A stretch of DNA of 64,000 bases from Cordia subcordata (GCA_028554755.1 JAPTOF010000007.1:13439001-13503000), one strand, 5' to 3'. Shown: positions 1 to 10,462, counted from the stretch's first letter. Notes: a model not told the origin generated them from the letters alone. Program-made: numbers and translations.

Positions 1-259
1 GCTCTTTGAAGATCTACCTTTCTTGTGTTTCTTAGCTCTATTCACCAATCGCTCCCTATGAACCAATACTTTATTTCCTGGGAAATGTCTCTACAAATCT
101 TTAAACTTCAATTCTAAAACACATCATCTCAACTAATTATGTTACGTCTATAGAACAGAGTGTCTATGAAGTTCTTATTTGAGGTTAGTAGAGAACACAC
201 TAGAACAAGAGCAAGATCTTCCAACTTAATCATGACTCCTATGTTCTTTAACTCCATCA
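1..259 (-). pseudogene. Ty1/copia gag remnant, distal part
   Basis: On the minus strand this translates to the second half of a copia Gag (UBN2-type) domain. The run LEDLALVLVCSLL followed by NFIDTL is the usual 'ED-AL-LLCSLP-(Y/N)-FVDTL' block. It is followed by a basic Lys/Arg/Ser-rich stretch (HKKGRSSKS) that normally precedes the CCHC zinc knuckle, which would lie left of the window. Stops are present. It continues the gag fragment at 1443-1787: the two were one gene before the transposon at 269-1433 inserted. The role would be capsid formation for a retrotransposon. Confidence 0.75.
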
Positions 260-268
260 TAATGCAAT

Positions 269-1433
269 GGGTGAATAGCACAACACCCCCCCGTGGTTTG
301 ACTAATATGCACAAAACTCCCCTGTGGTTAGGAAATTAGCTAAGACACCCACTATGGTTTTAACAAGAGTGCATATAGACCACCTTTGTTAACACTTTTT
401 TGTCGAAAATAACGAGATTTGAGATACATGCACTGCTCATGAGATGCTGTCTTTTTTTTTCATGAAAAATGTATTAAATAGGCTTTTTGCCCTTATTTTA
501 TTTAAATAATAAAAAATAAAATTAAAAAAGAATAAGAAAAAGAAAAAAATACCAATTAGCCCTACCTTTATCCCCACCACCACCACCCCTACCCCCAGCC
601 ATCCCTACCACCTAAAGCCCTATTCCCCGCCACCCTCATACGTGCGAACACACACATGCCCACAGAAACACACATGCACGAACACAGTTACACATACAAT
701 GCTCTTATGGATTAACAACTAGATATAACGCGAGGACCAAATCTGATGCAAAGACCAAATTTGACGTGGGGAAAAAACCATGGATTAAAGCGGAGGTTGA
801 TGAGCGAAATTGTGTTGATAAGTGAAATCGTGATGTTGATGTTAATGAGGTATTTAATGGAGGTTTTTTGTGATGGTGAAAATGGAGAAGTTGGTTTGCT
901 GATTATGGGGGTGAGGGTGGTAGGGATGGGGATTTGGGTGGTAGAGGGTGGCAGGGGATGGGGGTTTGGGTGTTGGGATGGCTAAAGATAGGGTTTGGGC
1001 AAAGAGAGTGGTTAAGGGCGGCGGGGATAGGGGTTTAGGCAAGGAGAGGTGGCTGGGGGCAGCAAGGATGAGGGTTAGAGTAGTGGGTGAGGGGTGATTG
1101 GGGATAGGGTTTAGGCAGTGGGCGGGTGGCTGGAGATGACGAGGATGGGGGATGGAGGTGAGGGTGGTGCTAATGACTAATTTTCTTTTCCTTTTTAACT
1201 TCATTTTTTTTTTATTTTTTAAATAAAATAAGGGTAAAATAGACTTTTTATTGAATTAAATAAGGGTAAAATTGACATTTTCTTAAAATTTGTAAAAACA
1301 CTAATGGCAGTTAGTTTTAGGGGGACGTGTGCACCTTCTCAAAAACATGAAGGAGCAATCTATTAATTTCTTAACCACAAAGGGATGTTGTGCACATTAG
1401 TCAAATCGCAGAAGGGTATTGTGCTATTCACCC
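269..1433. mobile_element. Mutator-like non-autonomous foldback element
   Basis: The ends are inverted repeats. The left end begins GGGTGAATAGCACAACAC and the reverse complement of the right end begins GGGTGAATAGCACAATAC. Similarity continues, imperfectly, for roughly 250 bp on each side (about 269-545 and 1185-1433). It is flanked by a 9-bp target duplication with two differences, TAATGCAAT (260-268) and TAATCGAAT (1434-1442). Long terminal inverted repeats with 9-bp duplications are the signature of Mutator-like elements. It interrupts the copia gag: the protein reads ...EHLDEVN on one side and resumes MMELKN on the other. There is no transposase, so it would have needed one supplied in trans. 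The long open frame inside it (854-1204, minus) is low-complexity Pro/His/Leu sequence from the G-rich core, not a gene. Confidence 0.75.
893..1180 (+). repeat. G-rich imperfect minisatellite in the transposon core
   Basis: The plus strand is very rich in runs of three to five G, built from degenerate units around GGGTTTGGGC, GGGATAGGGG and GGTGGCTGGGG, loosely 60-70 bp in period. A C-rich counterpart lies at about 555-640, so the two sides can partly fold on each other. The contrast with the AT-rich surroundings is strong. Confidence 0.7.
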
Positions 1434-1442
1434 TAATCGAAT

Positions 1443-1787
1443 TAACCTCATCAAGGTGTTCCTTTTTGGGCATTCTTTTCTTCAACTTGAGATTGTCTTC
1501 TTCAAATTAAGGCAATTCTTCAGCAACTTAGACAAATAGAGATTCGTCAAAGCCTTCCAAGCCTCAACTAATGGTTCTCAGCTGTCTCCAATAATATCTC
1601 ATTAGAGATACTCGTGTATTGCATTAATGGCTTTCTACTCCCAATCTTGCTTCTCCTCTGGTTTTCGTTCCTCTTTGACCTTCATGAAAGCCTTGAAGTT
1701 GATGTTTTGAACACTAAAACTACCTTTCACATAAAATTTCTCAATTTCAAACTTTGTTGAAGTCGAACTTATCTCTGTATCCGCAAA
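1443..1787 (-). pseudogene. Ty1/copia gag remnant, N-terminal part
   Basis: The minus-strand translation from about 1785 downward reads STSTKFEIEKF, then a degraded form of the usual NFxLWK-(I/M)-KMKAFL block. Further on come pieces such as AWKALTNLYLSKLL and EHLDEVN, typical of the first half of copia Gag. The initiator Met is not evident and there are several stops. The reading is broken at 1442 by the Mutator-like element and continues at 259. About 150 bp between here and 1946 looks like the untranslated leader of this element, not like polyprotein. Confidence 0.75.
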
Positions 1788-1945
1788 ACACACTCTGGTG
1801 CTGAATTTGGTCAAACTAGCAGTAAAATCAAAATCATGATGCTAAAAACTCTGAGAAACCCTTCTTATCAACTCTGGTCAACTTCAATCAAAGTCAAACT
1901 ATAGCCAAAATCAACTTGGTCACCTTACTATCTTTATCATCACCC

Positions 1946-2300
1946 TCAACAAGGTTCATGGAGTCCATGATACACTTTATAGTAGTCTCCTTTACCAATG
2001 TACTTGTACCCTATTGACATCAACTCATCTAGCAAAATCATGTTGGTCACACAAAATGGCACATACCTCACATTGGAGACAGTCTTGATACTACTATTGT
2101 TGAGTCTTAGGCAAACTCTCCCAACACCAGCAACTTTCATCTTTTGGTTATTCCCAACAGTGATGTATCCAAGCCTCGTACCAAAGTACAAAGTGCCGAA
2201 ACTGGCTATATCATTGCAAACGTGAAATGTTCCTGCAGAATCCAACACCTAGTTAGTTCTTTTCCTAAAGCCTTTAGTAACATCCCCACTTACTGCCATC
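1946..2300 (-). pseudogene. Ty1/copia protease-region remnant
   Basis: The minus strand encodes MLDSAGTFHVC, matching the copia retropepsin start '(I/L)DSG(A/C)S-H', then ...VGVG..CLRLN..SIKTVSNVRYVPF and NMILLDEL, the normal continuation of the protease/pre-integrase region. The catalytic triplet reads DSA instead of DSG. The frame stops at 1946, and the expected integrase, reverse transcriptase and RNase H do not follow. Sequence resembling the leader and gag of a second element follows instead. Confidence 0.75.
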
Positions 2301-3194
2301 AAACAAGTCTCACTATTATCTCTATCATCATCCTTAATAAGGTTCACAGAGTCCTCACTATAAACCTTCTCATTGCCCTTAGATCTCCACTCTCTATGGC
2401 TCTTCATGTCCTCTCTCAATCTAGGACATCTTGGTTGGATATGGCCCTTTTCTCTACAGTAATAGCATTCTCGATCATCCTCTCTATCCCAAGCTCTAAA
2501 TTTTTATCTTAATCTACCTCTGCGAGAGTTCTCTCTTGTAGAACTCATCCCTCAGTTCAAACCTCAACAGCTAGTGCTTGATCTCTACTAGGTGTGTTAC
2601 TTCTTCCAACGTCCTCTCATTCTCTCTCAAGAGAATAGTCACTTCATTCAGCTTGAGAGTCTTCTTCACAACGAGGATTGATTGCACGAACGACTTCTAT
2701 GACTTCTGCAAGGAAGATAGCAGTACAAGGGCTTGTTCTTCATCCATAATTCTTTTGTTAGGCTCCTCAACGCTTATGAGCTTGACCACTAGCTCGTTGA
2801 GTTAGTTGATGTGATCCTGGATGGCGGTTCCCTCTTCCATCTTGAATGAGCAAAGCTTCATCCTCAAACACAGTTGGTTGGTGACCGACTTCGACTCATA
2901 AATGTTCTCTATCTTGTCAAACACACCACTTCCTGTTGTCTCATCAATCACATGACATTTAATTTATGGTGCTAATGTCAATCGAATGGTACTTACGGCT
3001 CTTCATTATAGGGACTTCCACTTCTTATAATTAACTTGGTCCGATTTCAACTCTTCTAGCACTTCATCAAGGCATTGTTGCACCAAAAAGTCCTCGATGG
3101 TATTCCTCAACAAGTTAAAGTTCATGTTCCCATCAAATATTGGAATTTCAAACTTCGTACCAGTCGTTGTCATGGCTCTTATGCACAAATTCAC
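2301..3194 (-). pseudogene. Ty1/copia gag remnant
   Basis: On the minus strand an ATG near 3177 opens a copia Gag N-terminus: TTTGTKFEIPIFDGNMNFNL, then FLVQQCLDEVLEEL. The rest (about 3000-2300) is broken by frameshifts but keeps fragments of the Gag domain and the basic region before a CCHC knuckle. It lies between a tRNA-primer site (3578-3590) and the protease at 1946, the normal copia order, so it belongs to the element whose LTR is at 3593-4020. Confidence 0.7.
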
Positions 3195-3577
3195 TCAAAC
3201 TCAACAATCTAGCAAGAATTTGGGAAAACTGACCTAAAAAATGAATTCAAGACGTCGAAAAATGTTAGGGAGACCCTCGGCCAATGCGGCCAAACCCCTG
3301 CAACCCTTCAGTCAACGCTGGTCAAACACTCTGTTTGACTTTTTTACCACAAACTCATAACTTGACCTGCTTGTATCTCACAATCCAATTGTCAAATCAT
3401 CGCGAAATTTTAGCAACTTACTTTCCTCATCGCAACAAACACACAGAAAGAAACAAATCATCGACGAACATTAGGAAGGCCTTCAAACGTGACCAGCAAA
3501 TCTACAAATTTTTTTAACTCCTTTTCGTCGTCTCTTTATTTGTTTCTCGTGCAAGCTGGCATCCTCCCTCCAACCTA

Positions 3578-3590
3578 GCTCTTGATACCA
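3578..3590 (-). other. Primer binding site (initiator-Met tRNA type)
   Basis: On the minus strand this reads TGGTATCAAGAGC, one base longer than the common plant copia primer site TGGTATCAGAGC. It sits directly after the LTR end (...CGAACA), where it belongs, and fixes the element as minus-strand with its 5' LTR on the right. Confidence 0.8.
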
Positions 3591-3592
3591 CT

Positions 3593-4020
3593 TGTTCGGA
3601 AATTAGGATGCACGACACACACTCATATAGTGGAATTAAAGCATGAATAACGAGAAAAGGCACACACAAATAAATGTGGTTCGATCCTCTGCTTACGTCC
3701 ACGAAAACCTTCACTAAATAGAAAGAGTACACATTCAATAGGACTTTTTGCATGGCCTGAAAAGTCTAAACCCTCCCTCACGGTGTTCTTACAATGGCTC
3801 TCTCTCTCAATCTAGACCTATTGTAAGACACACACTTCACAACTAATGCAAGAGTCTTATTTATAGAGGAGACTTCCTTATCCTCCAAAACAAGGGTTTC
3901 CTATTCTATCAATCCTCTCATAATTAAGACTTTTACCATAACTAGAATTTTGACTCTCATTAAGAATCTTTCCTATTTCCAATATGGGCTTGGGCTTTGA
4001 ACTCAAGCCACAATGCAACA
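3593..4020 (-). repeat. Copia 5' LTR (428 bp)
   Basis: On the minus strand the block runs from TGTTGCATTG to ...TCCGAACA, so it has TGTT...AACA ends, and it abuts a primer binding site. No partner 3' LTR is in the window. The left border follows from the primer site; the right border is chosen from the TG start and is less certain. Confidence 0.65.
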
Positions 4021-4225
4021 CATGGGTTTAGAGAAGACAGTATGTTTTATGTCTTTGTGTATTTGTTTAAGGCTTGTTTTGTTGGTCATCTTCTCTTTCT
4101 CAATTAAAGGTCGCCAAAGTCAGACTTTCACCAAATTTCTCTCTAAAATATTACCAATCAGTTATTCTATTTTCCTTTTTGCTCTGATTTTAATGGATAA
4201 ATTGGCAAAAGTTTAGTCAATCAAA

Positions 4226-4313
4226 TATAATATATATATATATATATGTATGTATATATGTATGTATGTATGTGCATACCTTTACTTACATAATATCTTA
4301 TTTTATTTATTTC

Positions 4314-4392
<79 letters not shown>

Positions 4393-4445
4393 TCCATATA
4401 TATATATATATACACACACATACATACATAATATGTATGTATATT
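4226..4445. repeat. Compound microsatellite with about 24 ATT units
   Basis: The tract is (TA)n and TATG repeats, then about 75 bp of uninterrupted ATT (4318-4392), then (TA)n, (CA)n and ACAT repeats. Open frames of poly-Tyr, poly-Leu or poly-Ile across it are artefacts of the repeat. Confidence 0.95.
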
Positions 4446-4499
4446 TTTTTTAACCAGATTATGGCTACATAGGAGTTCTATTACTATGATTATCACATC

Positions 4500-5710
4500 C
4501 TTCCTTGCTAACAGAAAGTTTCGTCCTCCAAACATCACTAACCTTGGTTTTCAAAGAAAAAAGGATACTAGGCACGAGCTTCTTCTTCAAGCATCCATAT
4601 AGCCTCTCTTAGAGTTTGGTTGTACCATCTAACCTTCACATAAGAGATCTGCTTCATCTTAACACTTAGTCTTTTCTACTAACAATCTCCACGGGTTGCT
4701 CCTCAAAGGTAAAGTCCCCATGTACTTGCAACTTTTCCGTTGGCATTATATGGTCAGATTTATACACATAACGTCAAAGTTGTGATACATGGAAAACATT
4801 GTGGTAGACATTAATGGCGGCAGTGCAAACCAGTATGCCACTTCGCCAATCTTCTCTAAGATTTCAAATGGACCTATAAAATGTGGGATGAGTTTCGTCT
4901 GCTTAATTAAGCAAACTACTCCCCGAGTCGGGGACACCTTTAGGAATACATGTTTGCCTGCTTGAATACTCTATTTCCTTCCTTTGTCTGTCTTCCTAAC
5001 ACTTTTGTCTATCTTGGGCTTGCTTTAATCTGTATCTAATCAATTTGACTTTTACTTTGGTATTCTCTAGAAGGTTAGTCTCTAATACTTTTCTTTCACC
5101 CAAATCCCAATATAAAGCAATACGACTCTTTCTACCATATGACGCTTCAAAAGGTAACATTTGAATGCTTGCTTCAAAAGGTAACATTTGAATGCTTGCT
5201 TCAAAAGGTAACATTTGAATGCTTGCTTGATAATTGTTGTTGTAAGAGAATTCGACCAAAGGCAAGTACCAATTCCAATCACTACCTAAATCTATTACAC
5301 ATGCTCTTAAGGTATCCTCCAAGGTTTGAGTGGTTCTTTCTATTTGTCCATCTATCTGAGGGTGGAATGCTATACTCAATTTTTGTTGTATGCCCAATGC
5401 ATACTCTAGACTCTCCCAGGATTTAGAGGTGAATTTAGGGTCTCGATCTGATATCACTTCCTTTGGTACTCCATGCAAGTGGACTATCTCTGCAATGTAT
5501 ATTCTAGCTAGCCTTTCCATCTTGAAGGTAGTTGCAACTGTCAAGAAATGTGCCATCTTGGTGAGACGATCTACCACAACCCATTTAGCATCATGCTTCT
5601 CCATGGACCTTGGAAGCCCCATAACAGAGTCCATTGATATACTATCCTACATCCATTTAGGGATATCCAATGGTTGTAAAAGCCTGGAGCCTAGGCCCCC
5701 GAGCGACTAA
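4500..5710 (-). pseudogene. Ty3/gypsy integrase and chromodomain remnant
   Basis: The minus strand first carries LQPLDIP around 5700, the linker before integrase. The integrase core follows from 5634: WVVVDRLTKMAHF with the first Asp, VISDRDPKF with the second Asp, and DGQIERTTQTLED with the Glu, so the DDE triad is present. Downstream are the C-terminal IGPFEILEKIGEVAY block (4746-4937) and a degraded chromodomain (VKVRWYNQ...EEA, near 4600). The tail GGRNFLLARKD near 4520 resembles the end of gypsy polyproteins just before the LTR. A possible LTR start TGTGATAAT lies at about 4499. Everything upstream (gag, protease, RT) is missing beyond about 5710. Stops and a frameshift near 4950 make it non-functional. 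Confidence 0.85.
5144..5224 (-). repeat. Triplicated 27-bp unit in gypsy integrase
   Basis: Three identical adjacent 27-bp units at 5144-5170, 5171-5197 and 5198-5224. On the coding (minus) strand each gives ASIQMLPFE, matching the conserved 'ASIGMAPFE' of gypsy integrases that normally occurs once. The expansion is in frame. Confidence 0.9.
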
Positions 5711-6239
5711 AACCAAGGACTAATACCACCATTATCACACCCCCAAAAATTAGTACTAACTAATATGCTAAATTACTTGTATATTATGCAGCCATCCATT
5801 CCTTTGTGCTCTAGACGTGTTAAACTTCTTTAAACTCATGTTGAAACTTTGAGTAAAACCCTTACTTGTTGTTCCAAGAATCCCATGTAACCTTATTCTT
5901 CATGAATGCACAACTGCTTGTTTCTTTTTGATTATTTTACAATACATTGTGGTTTCACTTGTTCTATGACTAAATAGCCACATTTCTTTTAAAGCTCAAC
6001 TCTTTGGCTAAAACTTTCCTTGGGAATGCTATAACATGTTGTTCATACGGCCCTTACTGTTTACATGAGTATCGCTCTATTTACCCTTGTGCTTATTATG
6101 GTAAGACTATTATTGACGTCTCCAATGATTTCCATTGTGTACTTCATAAAATCTTATTATCTCTTTGTTAATCTTTCCTCTAAGCTACATGTATAGATTG
6201 AATGAATAAAAGTGTCAGGTGACTTTCACTACAAAAGTG
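5711..6239. other. Non-coding stretch after the gypsy truncation
   Basis: No gene is seen. Near 5743 the minus strand reads GGGGG followed by TGTGATAAT, resembling a polypurine tract and LTR start like the one at 4499, so a short LTR fragment may remain here. The rest is unassigned. Confidence 0.4.
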
Positions 6240-6790
6240 AAGTGAATGAGATATCTCTGGCCTAATGGGGGCACTAATATCTATCAAAGCGAAAAAGTGT
6301 GGAAGTGTTAAAGTACCTATCACACACTTGGTGTAGTACTTTATCCCACATAGCAGTTAACTCCCACAGCTGACTGATGTGGGAGATTACAATACATATT
6401 ACAGTCACCCTCCATTAAGGACCTAACGTCTTTGTCAGGCGCAACCAATCATACATAAGACCAGGCGATACAAGACTCTAGAGATGGCTCTTACAGGCTC
6501 CAGAGGTGGCTCCCACCGTATATATGGTGCAGCACTTTGCCTTACGTAGCACTTATCTCCCACAACCAACTGGTGACTGGCTCTTAATGCTATTTTGTCA
6601 CATCCCCAAGCCTTGGCTTGCGGACAACACTGGTGTTGTAGGCATAAGTAATAACTACTTGAGCCTCTAATCAACTGGCCCAAAATAGCTAACCTAAGTT
6701 ATTAGTTATATTCATATCACCCATTTATAAACAAGTCACAATCTACCCCTTAAACTGATGTGCGATATTACAGTAGCTTCTTGGGGTTTT
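6240..6790 (-). repeat. LTR-derived dispersed repeat, two LTR pieces
   Basis: The minus strand shares blocks with 16400-16720, including GGTCCT followed by GGGTGA and TGTAATAT, a 'CACCTC(T/C)' box, and '(A/T)AGTTATT' segments. The two parts are in the opposite order to those in the other copy: the tail-like block lies at 6790-6605, and a block starting TGTGACAAAATAG lies at 6602 and below. TGTGACAAAATAG preceded by a purine-rich stretch looks like a gypsy LTR start. There is no coding capacity; the open frame at 6435-6683 is a by-product. Confidence 0.5.
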
Positions 6791-8753
6791 TATACATCTT
6801 TGTTTGATGCATAAAGATTGTTGGATATGGTAGTTATTGTTGTCAAAGATATTTTGCTTATGTTGCAAATGTTGTTAATGATATTTTGCTTGTACGGTTT
6901 CAAGATTGGAAAATGGAAAATTAGTGTTGCTTGGTCTTTTATTTAAAATAGGTTATTCGTGGATTTGTTAACTTCAAAATGTAATTTTGAAACAAAATTT
7001 TGTGAAATTTCAGCATTTGCTGCCATAAGATATTTGATAGCCAAATCCATGGCAAATGATTAGACTACAATAGGTTTAGTCGCGAGAAATCTCATAGCAA
7101 AAATTAGCAACATTTGGCATGAAACTAACTTTTCGCGTGATTAATTTTGTTTCTATAACCCTTCAAGCCCCAACAAGCGACAGCCAAATTCTTGGGAGTT
7201 TGTATTGTTGCCACAAGGGTTATAGTATTTTTTCATGAAAATTCCCATGGCACAACTCAGTGATTGTCATAAGTGGGCTATTTGAATTGGCGTTCTATTT
7301 TCACTAACAATAAAAAAATTATTTTTTTCCTAAGAAAAATATTTTATGAAAAAATCTCTCTTTGACAATAAAAATTTGGAATTGTTTTTAAAAATTTTTG
7401 AAACTTTAAATCTCTTTTCAAAATATAAAAATGTAAATTTTCTAAAGATACTACTTTTTAGAAATTATATACAAATATTTACAGAAAGTCAACTCATAGA
7501 AGCCTAAGAGTAACTCTTGTGTTTGATTAAACGACGAGTTCGTGAGTCACGATGAAGAAAAATTGGTAAATACCTTTCTTTTTGCAATTTCTTTTTATTT
7601 TCTATTTTATAGCTTAAGTTTCTAAGCTTTTATTTTTTTATTTTTTTGCTTTCTTTTGAAATAATTACTTACTAGGGAGGGTTGAGTATTTAAAGAATCC
7701 TTTGCTTTTTTCTTTTTCTTTTGCTAAATGATTCCTAAGCTTACAATACTTATAGTTATCATTTTAACCAGTTGTTCATTTTATACTATTTTGTCAAGAG
7801 GACTTGACTTCTCTCATCTTTATTCTTTTTGAAGTCTTGAAGCTGGCAACGAGAAAAAACTAGTAAAAGTTTATAAAATTTACTCCCAAATCCTTCTGTT
7901 GATCTTGATCACCATTTGTTATAATAATGTTTATGGCAACTAATGAAGTTCAAGGTGATCACCAGATACTGTAAAATAAAGCATTAAACTTATCTTATGC
8001 ATGTTCTTTTTTTTTCCCCACAAAGGTTGAAGCCTAAAATATCATTCCTTCAAAAATATTACAGAAAGGTGGATCTAGTCCCCAATGAAGGAGATGCAGG
8101 AACGTAATTCTTACAAACAAATGATTTAAATTCCTAACTAAGGCGATATACACATGTTCTTGCTTTATGTAAAAGTTAAATTTTTGCACAACCTTTACCA
8201 ATGTAGCCATTATCTTCCAGGTCATAAGCCCCGTTATCAAGTTAAAACTTATGACGGACAAGGCCTGTAACCATGTTGTGTTTGCAGAGGCTATAATTTT
8301 ATCGATATACTCTTATCATTCTTGACACTTCCTTTAAGACTATCCATATGTGACATATTCTCTTTGATGAGTGACATATTATTTGTAATTTGCAAATAAA
8401 GATAATATTGTTTATCTTAAAAGAAAATGTGAGGATCCCCTTGTGAATCCCTCTGTAGGGTCATTGCTAGATGATTAACCTTGTCTGTGGCTCAGCCCTG
8501 CCAATCTGTCTTGTGATGATGCGCCTGTTCTTGATCTATAATATGTTAAAGGACCTGACTGCAACCTAGACAGTCCAGCCCATTTAACTGCCAATCCATC
8601 CCCTCCTACTAGCCGACCTTTCACCCTACTCCCTAGCCCATGCAACCCCTGTACCTTGCTCTTGCCCCGTACTCGACAACTTCTACATCATCCCTTGCCT
8701 TCTATAACCCCTAGAGCTAACTACTCAGCCCCTTCATCCCTTACACCTGGCCC
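6791..8753. other. AT-rich stretch without a recognisable gene
   Basis: Read on both strands, the region gives only short frames with no known domain, including the 75-codon minus frame at 8034-8261. The last 300 bp (8480-8750) turn C-rich and lead into the minisatellite frame. Confidence 0.5.
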
Positions 8754-9347
8754 TTGCCCTATTGCCCTTCCTCTCATCCTTCAGCTGCTACCATTGCCTC
8801 TTCCACAGTGATAACCCTTTATTTTGTCACCACCATGACCTCTTCTACTGTTCCTGCATCAAATTTGACCATTGCCTCTTCCACAGCAACAGCCCCTGAC
8901 CCTAACACTACCATAACCCCTGCTACTACTCCTATACCGAATTTGACCATTGCCTCTTCCATACTGATAGCCCCTCATCTTGTCACTATCACAACCCCTG
9001 TTACTGTTCCTACCCAAAATTTGACCATTGCCTCTTACACAATAATAGCCCTTCACCCTGTCACTGCCATAACCCCTATTACCATTGTTATACCATATCT
9101 GATCATTGTCTCTTCCATAGTGATAACCTCTGACCGTGTCACTATCACAGCCCTTGCTACTATTCCTTCACCAAATTTGAGTTTGTCTATTACAAGGCTA
9201 CAGTCACTCCCTCAGACAAGGAAGGAGACCATTTCCAGTTTCAAGAAGGTCCAAAGTTTGTTGAAGGACATGCAATATCAAGAATGGACAGAATTGAGGA
9301 GAAAAAAAAATTTTTGGTGGTTATTGGATTTTACTCGAATTTGTTAA
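8754..9347 (+). CDS. Hypothetical Thr/Ser/Pro-rich repeat frame (uncertain gene)
   Basis: A 197-codon frame from ATG 8754 to a stop at 9347. Residues from about 13 to 142 are five tandem 26-residue repeats, each starting near NLTIASS and rich in Thr, Ile, Ala and Pro. The C-terminal 55 residues are unlike the repeats, with a charged segment (RKETISSFKKVQSLLKDM) that could be helical. No stop interrupts the five units although the DNA copies have diverged. I recognise no family, see no signal peptide and cannot identify a promoter. It may be a fragment of a longer gene or element, because C-rich open sequence continues upstream. It could equally be a chance frame, since a 78-bp unit free of stops stays open when copied. 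Confidence 0.25.
   Translation: MPYCPSSHPSAATIASSTVITLYFVTTMTSSTVPASNLTIASSTATAPDPNTTITPATTPIPNLTIASSILIAPHLVTITTPVTVPTQNLTIASYTIIALHPVTAITPITIVIPYLIIVSSIVITSDRVTITALATIPSPNLSLSITRLQSLPQTRKETISSFKKVQSLLKDMQYQEWTELRRKKNFWWLLDFTRIC
8790..9179 (+). repeat. 78-bp minisatellite, five units
   Basis: Five adjacent units of exactly 78 bp, each beginning (A)CCATTGCCTCTTCCA or a close variant (the last begins ATCATTGTCTC) and ending in AATTTG or ATCTG. The units have diverged by substitution, but the length never changes, so the period stays a multiple of three. Confidence 0.9.
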
Positions 9348-10454
9348 AGTCATTTTGCTGGTTTTAATAAAGTTACAAATAACAAATTTTCTGATGAAAA
9401 AAGGAAGATCTTAAAACTACACATGCAAAAAAGATGTTGGAAATGGAGGTATCACCTCAAATAAATTTGAGATGGTGTAGCAGTTGCATAGCAGTGGCAC
9501 TATAGCTATTAACAGAAATATGGTTCTCCAAATTGATGAATCTAGTGTTTAATTAAAATTTCTAGATTTTTAAAGGAGAATTTATTTGAACAATTAGAGA
9601 TATTAAGAGTAGCAAGATGGAAAATGTAAGTCAAATAGCACAGACCAAAAGGGATCTTATGGATGAAGATTTCTTTATTACAATTGGAAGATTGCTTTTC
9701 TTAAGATCATTGCTGCCTGTGCTCTATCCACAAAAATTCCCTTGGTTCTCAATAAATTTAAGATTCATTTGTTAGCCTGATGCATGGATTTCTCTGTTGG
9801 CTCATGAACCGTCCACCTTTCAGTGGAGTTCCAAGGAAAGCAAATAACTAAAAGTCAAACAATTCCATCTTTAGGAAAATAAAGGACTCAGTATTGGTCG
9901 GCAAGTACCTTAATCTAAATCAAGTCAAATATTTATCTATTGTCTATTGTTGAAAACGAGTTACTAATAAGTGATTTGAAATTAGACAAGTTTTAAAGTA
10001 TAAAATTTATATAGGGATTACAAAAGGAAAAGGAGATAGAATTAATCCAAATGTGTGGCAAAATAGATAGTTAAGTAGATTAGCATTTAATAAAATATTA
10101 ACTATTTAGAATATTCTATAACAAATATAAAAGTCATATATTATATTTCTCAAGATTATTTTATTTTTTACCTCTAAGTTATAGACATACATTTGCATTA
10201 GAAATGCAAAATTTATCACTTTAGTTATTAGTGAAGAAAGATTAAAATCTCAAAATATGATTATGAATAAAGGCTACATTTTCTCGTTGACAAATATAAA
10301 TAAAAGAATTTGAATAAAATTTATCTAATAAGTGATAAATTATTTGCAATTCAAAAATCTATTAAAATATTACATAAAATTTAAAAACTATTTAATATTC
10401 ACATTATTAGTTAAGTGGAAAATAAGAAATGATTTACAACAAAAAGGAAGTTAT
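9348..10454. other. AT-rich stretch without a recognisable gene
   Basis: No domain or long frame on either strand, and no repeat structure that I can define. Confidence 0.5.
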
Positions 10455-10462
10455 ATTAGCCT

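Noticed and set aside
854..1204. 116-codon Pro/His/Leu-rich minus-strand frame
   Set aside because: Low-complexity translation of the G-rich core of a transposon; no domain, and open only because of composition.
2144..2805. Plus-strand frames at 2144-2512 and 2578-2805
   Set aside because: Antisense shadows of the minus-strand copia gag and protease.
4221..4538. Long frames with poly-Ile, poly-Leu or poly-Tyr
   Set aside because: They are three frames of the ATT microsatellite; the only real protein trace is the first dozen residues of the minus frame, which belong to the gypsy tail.
8034..8261. 75-codon minus-strand frame
   Set aside because: No domain, no adjoining coding sequence, and length expected by chance in a window of this size.
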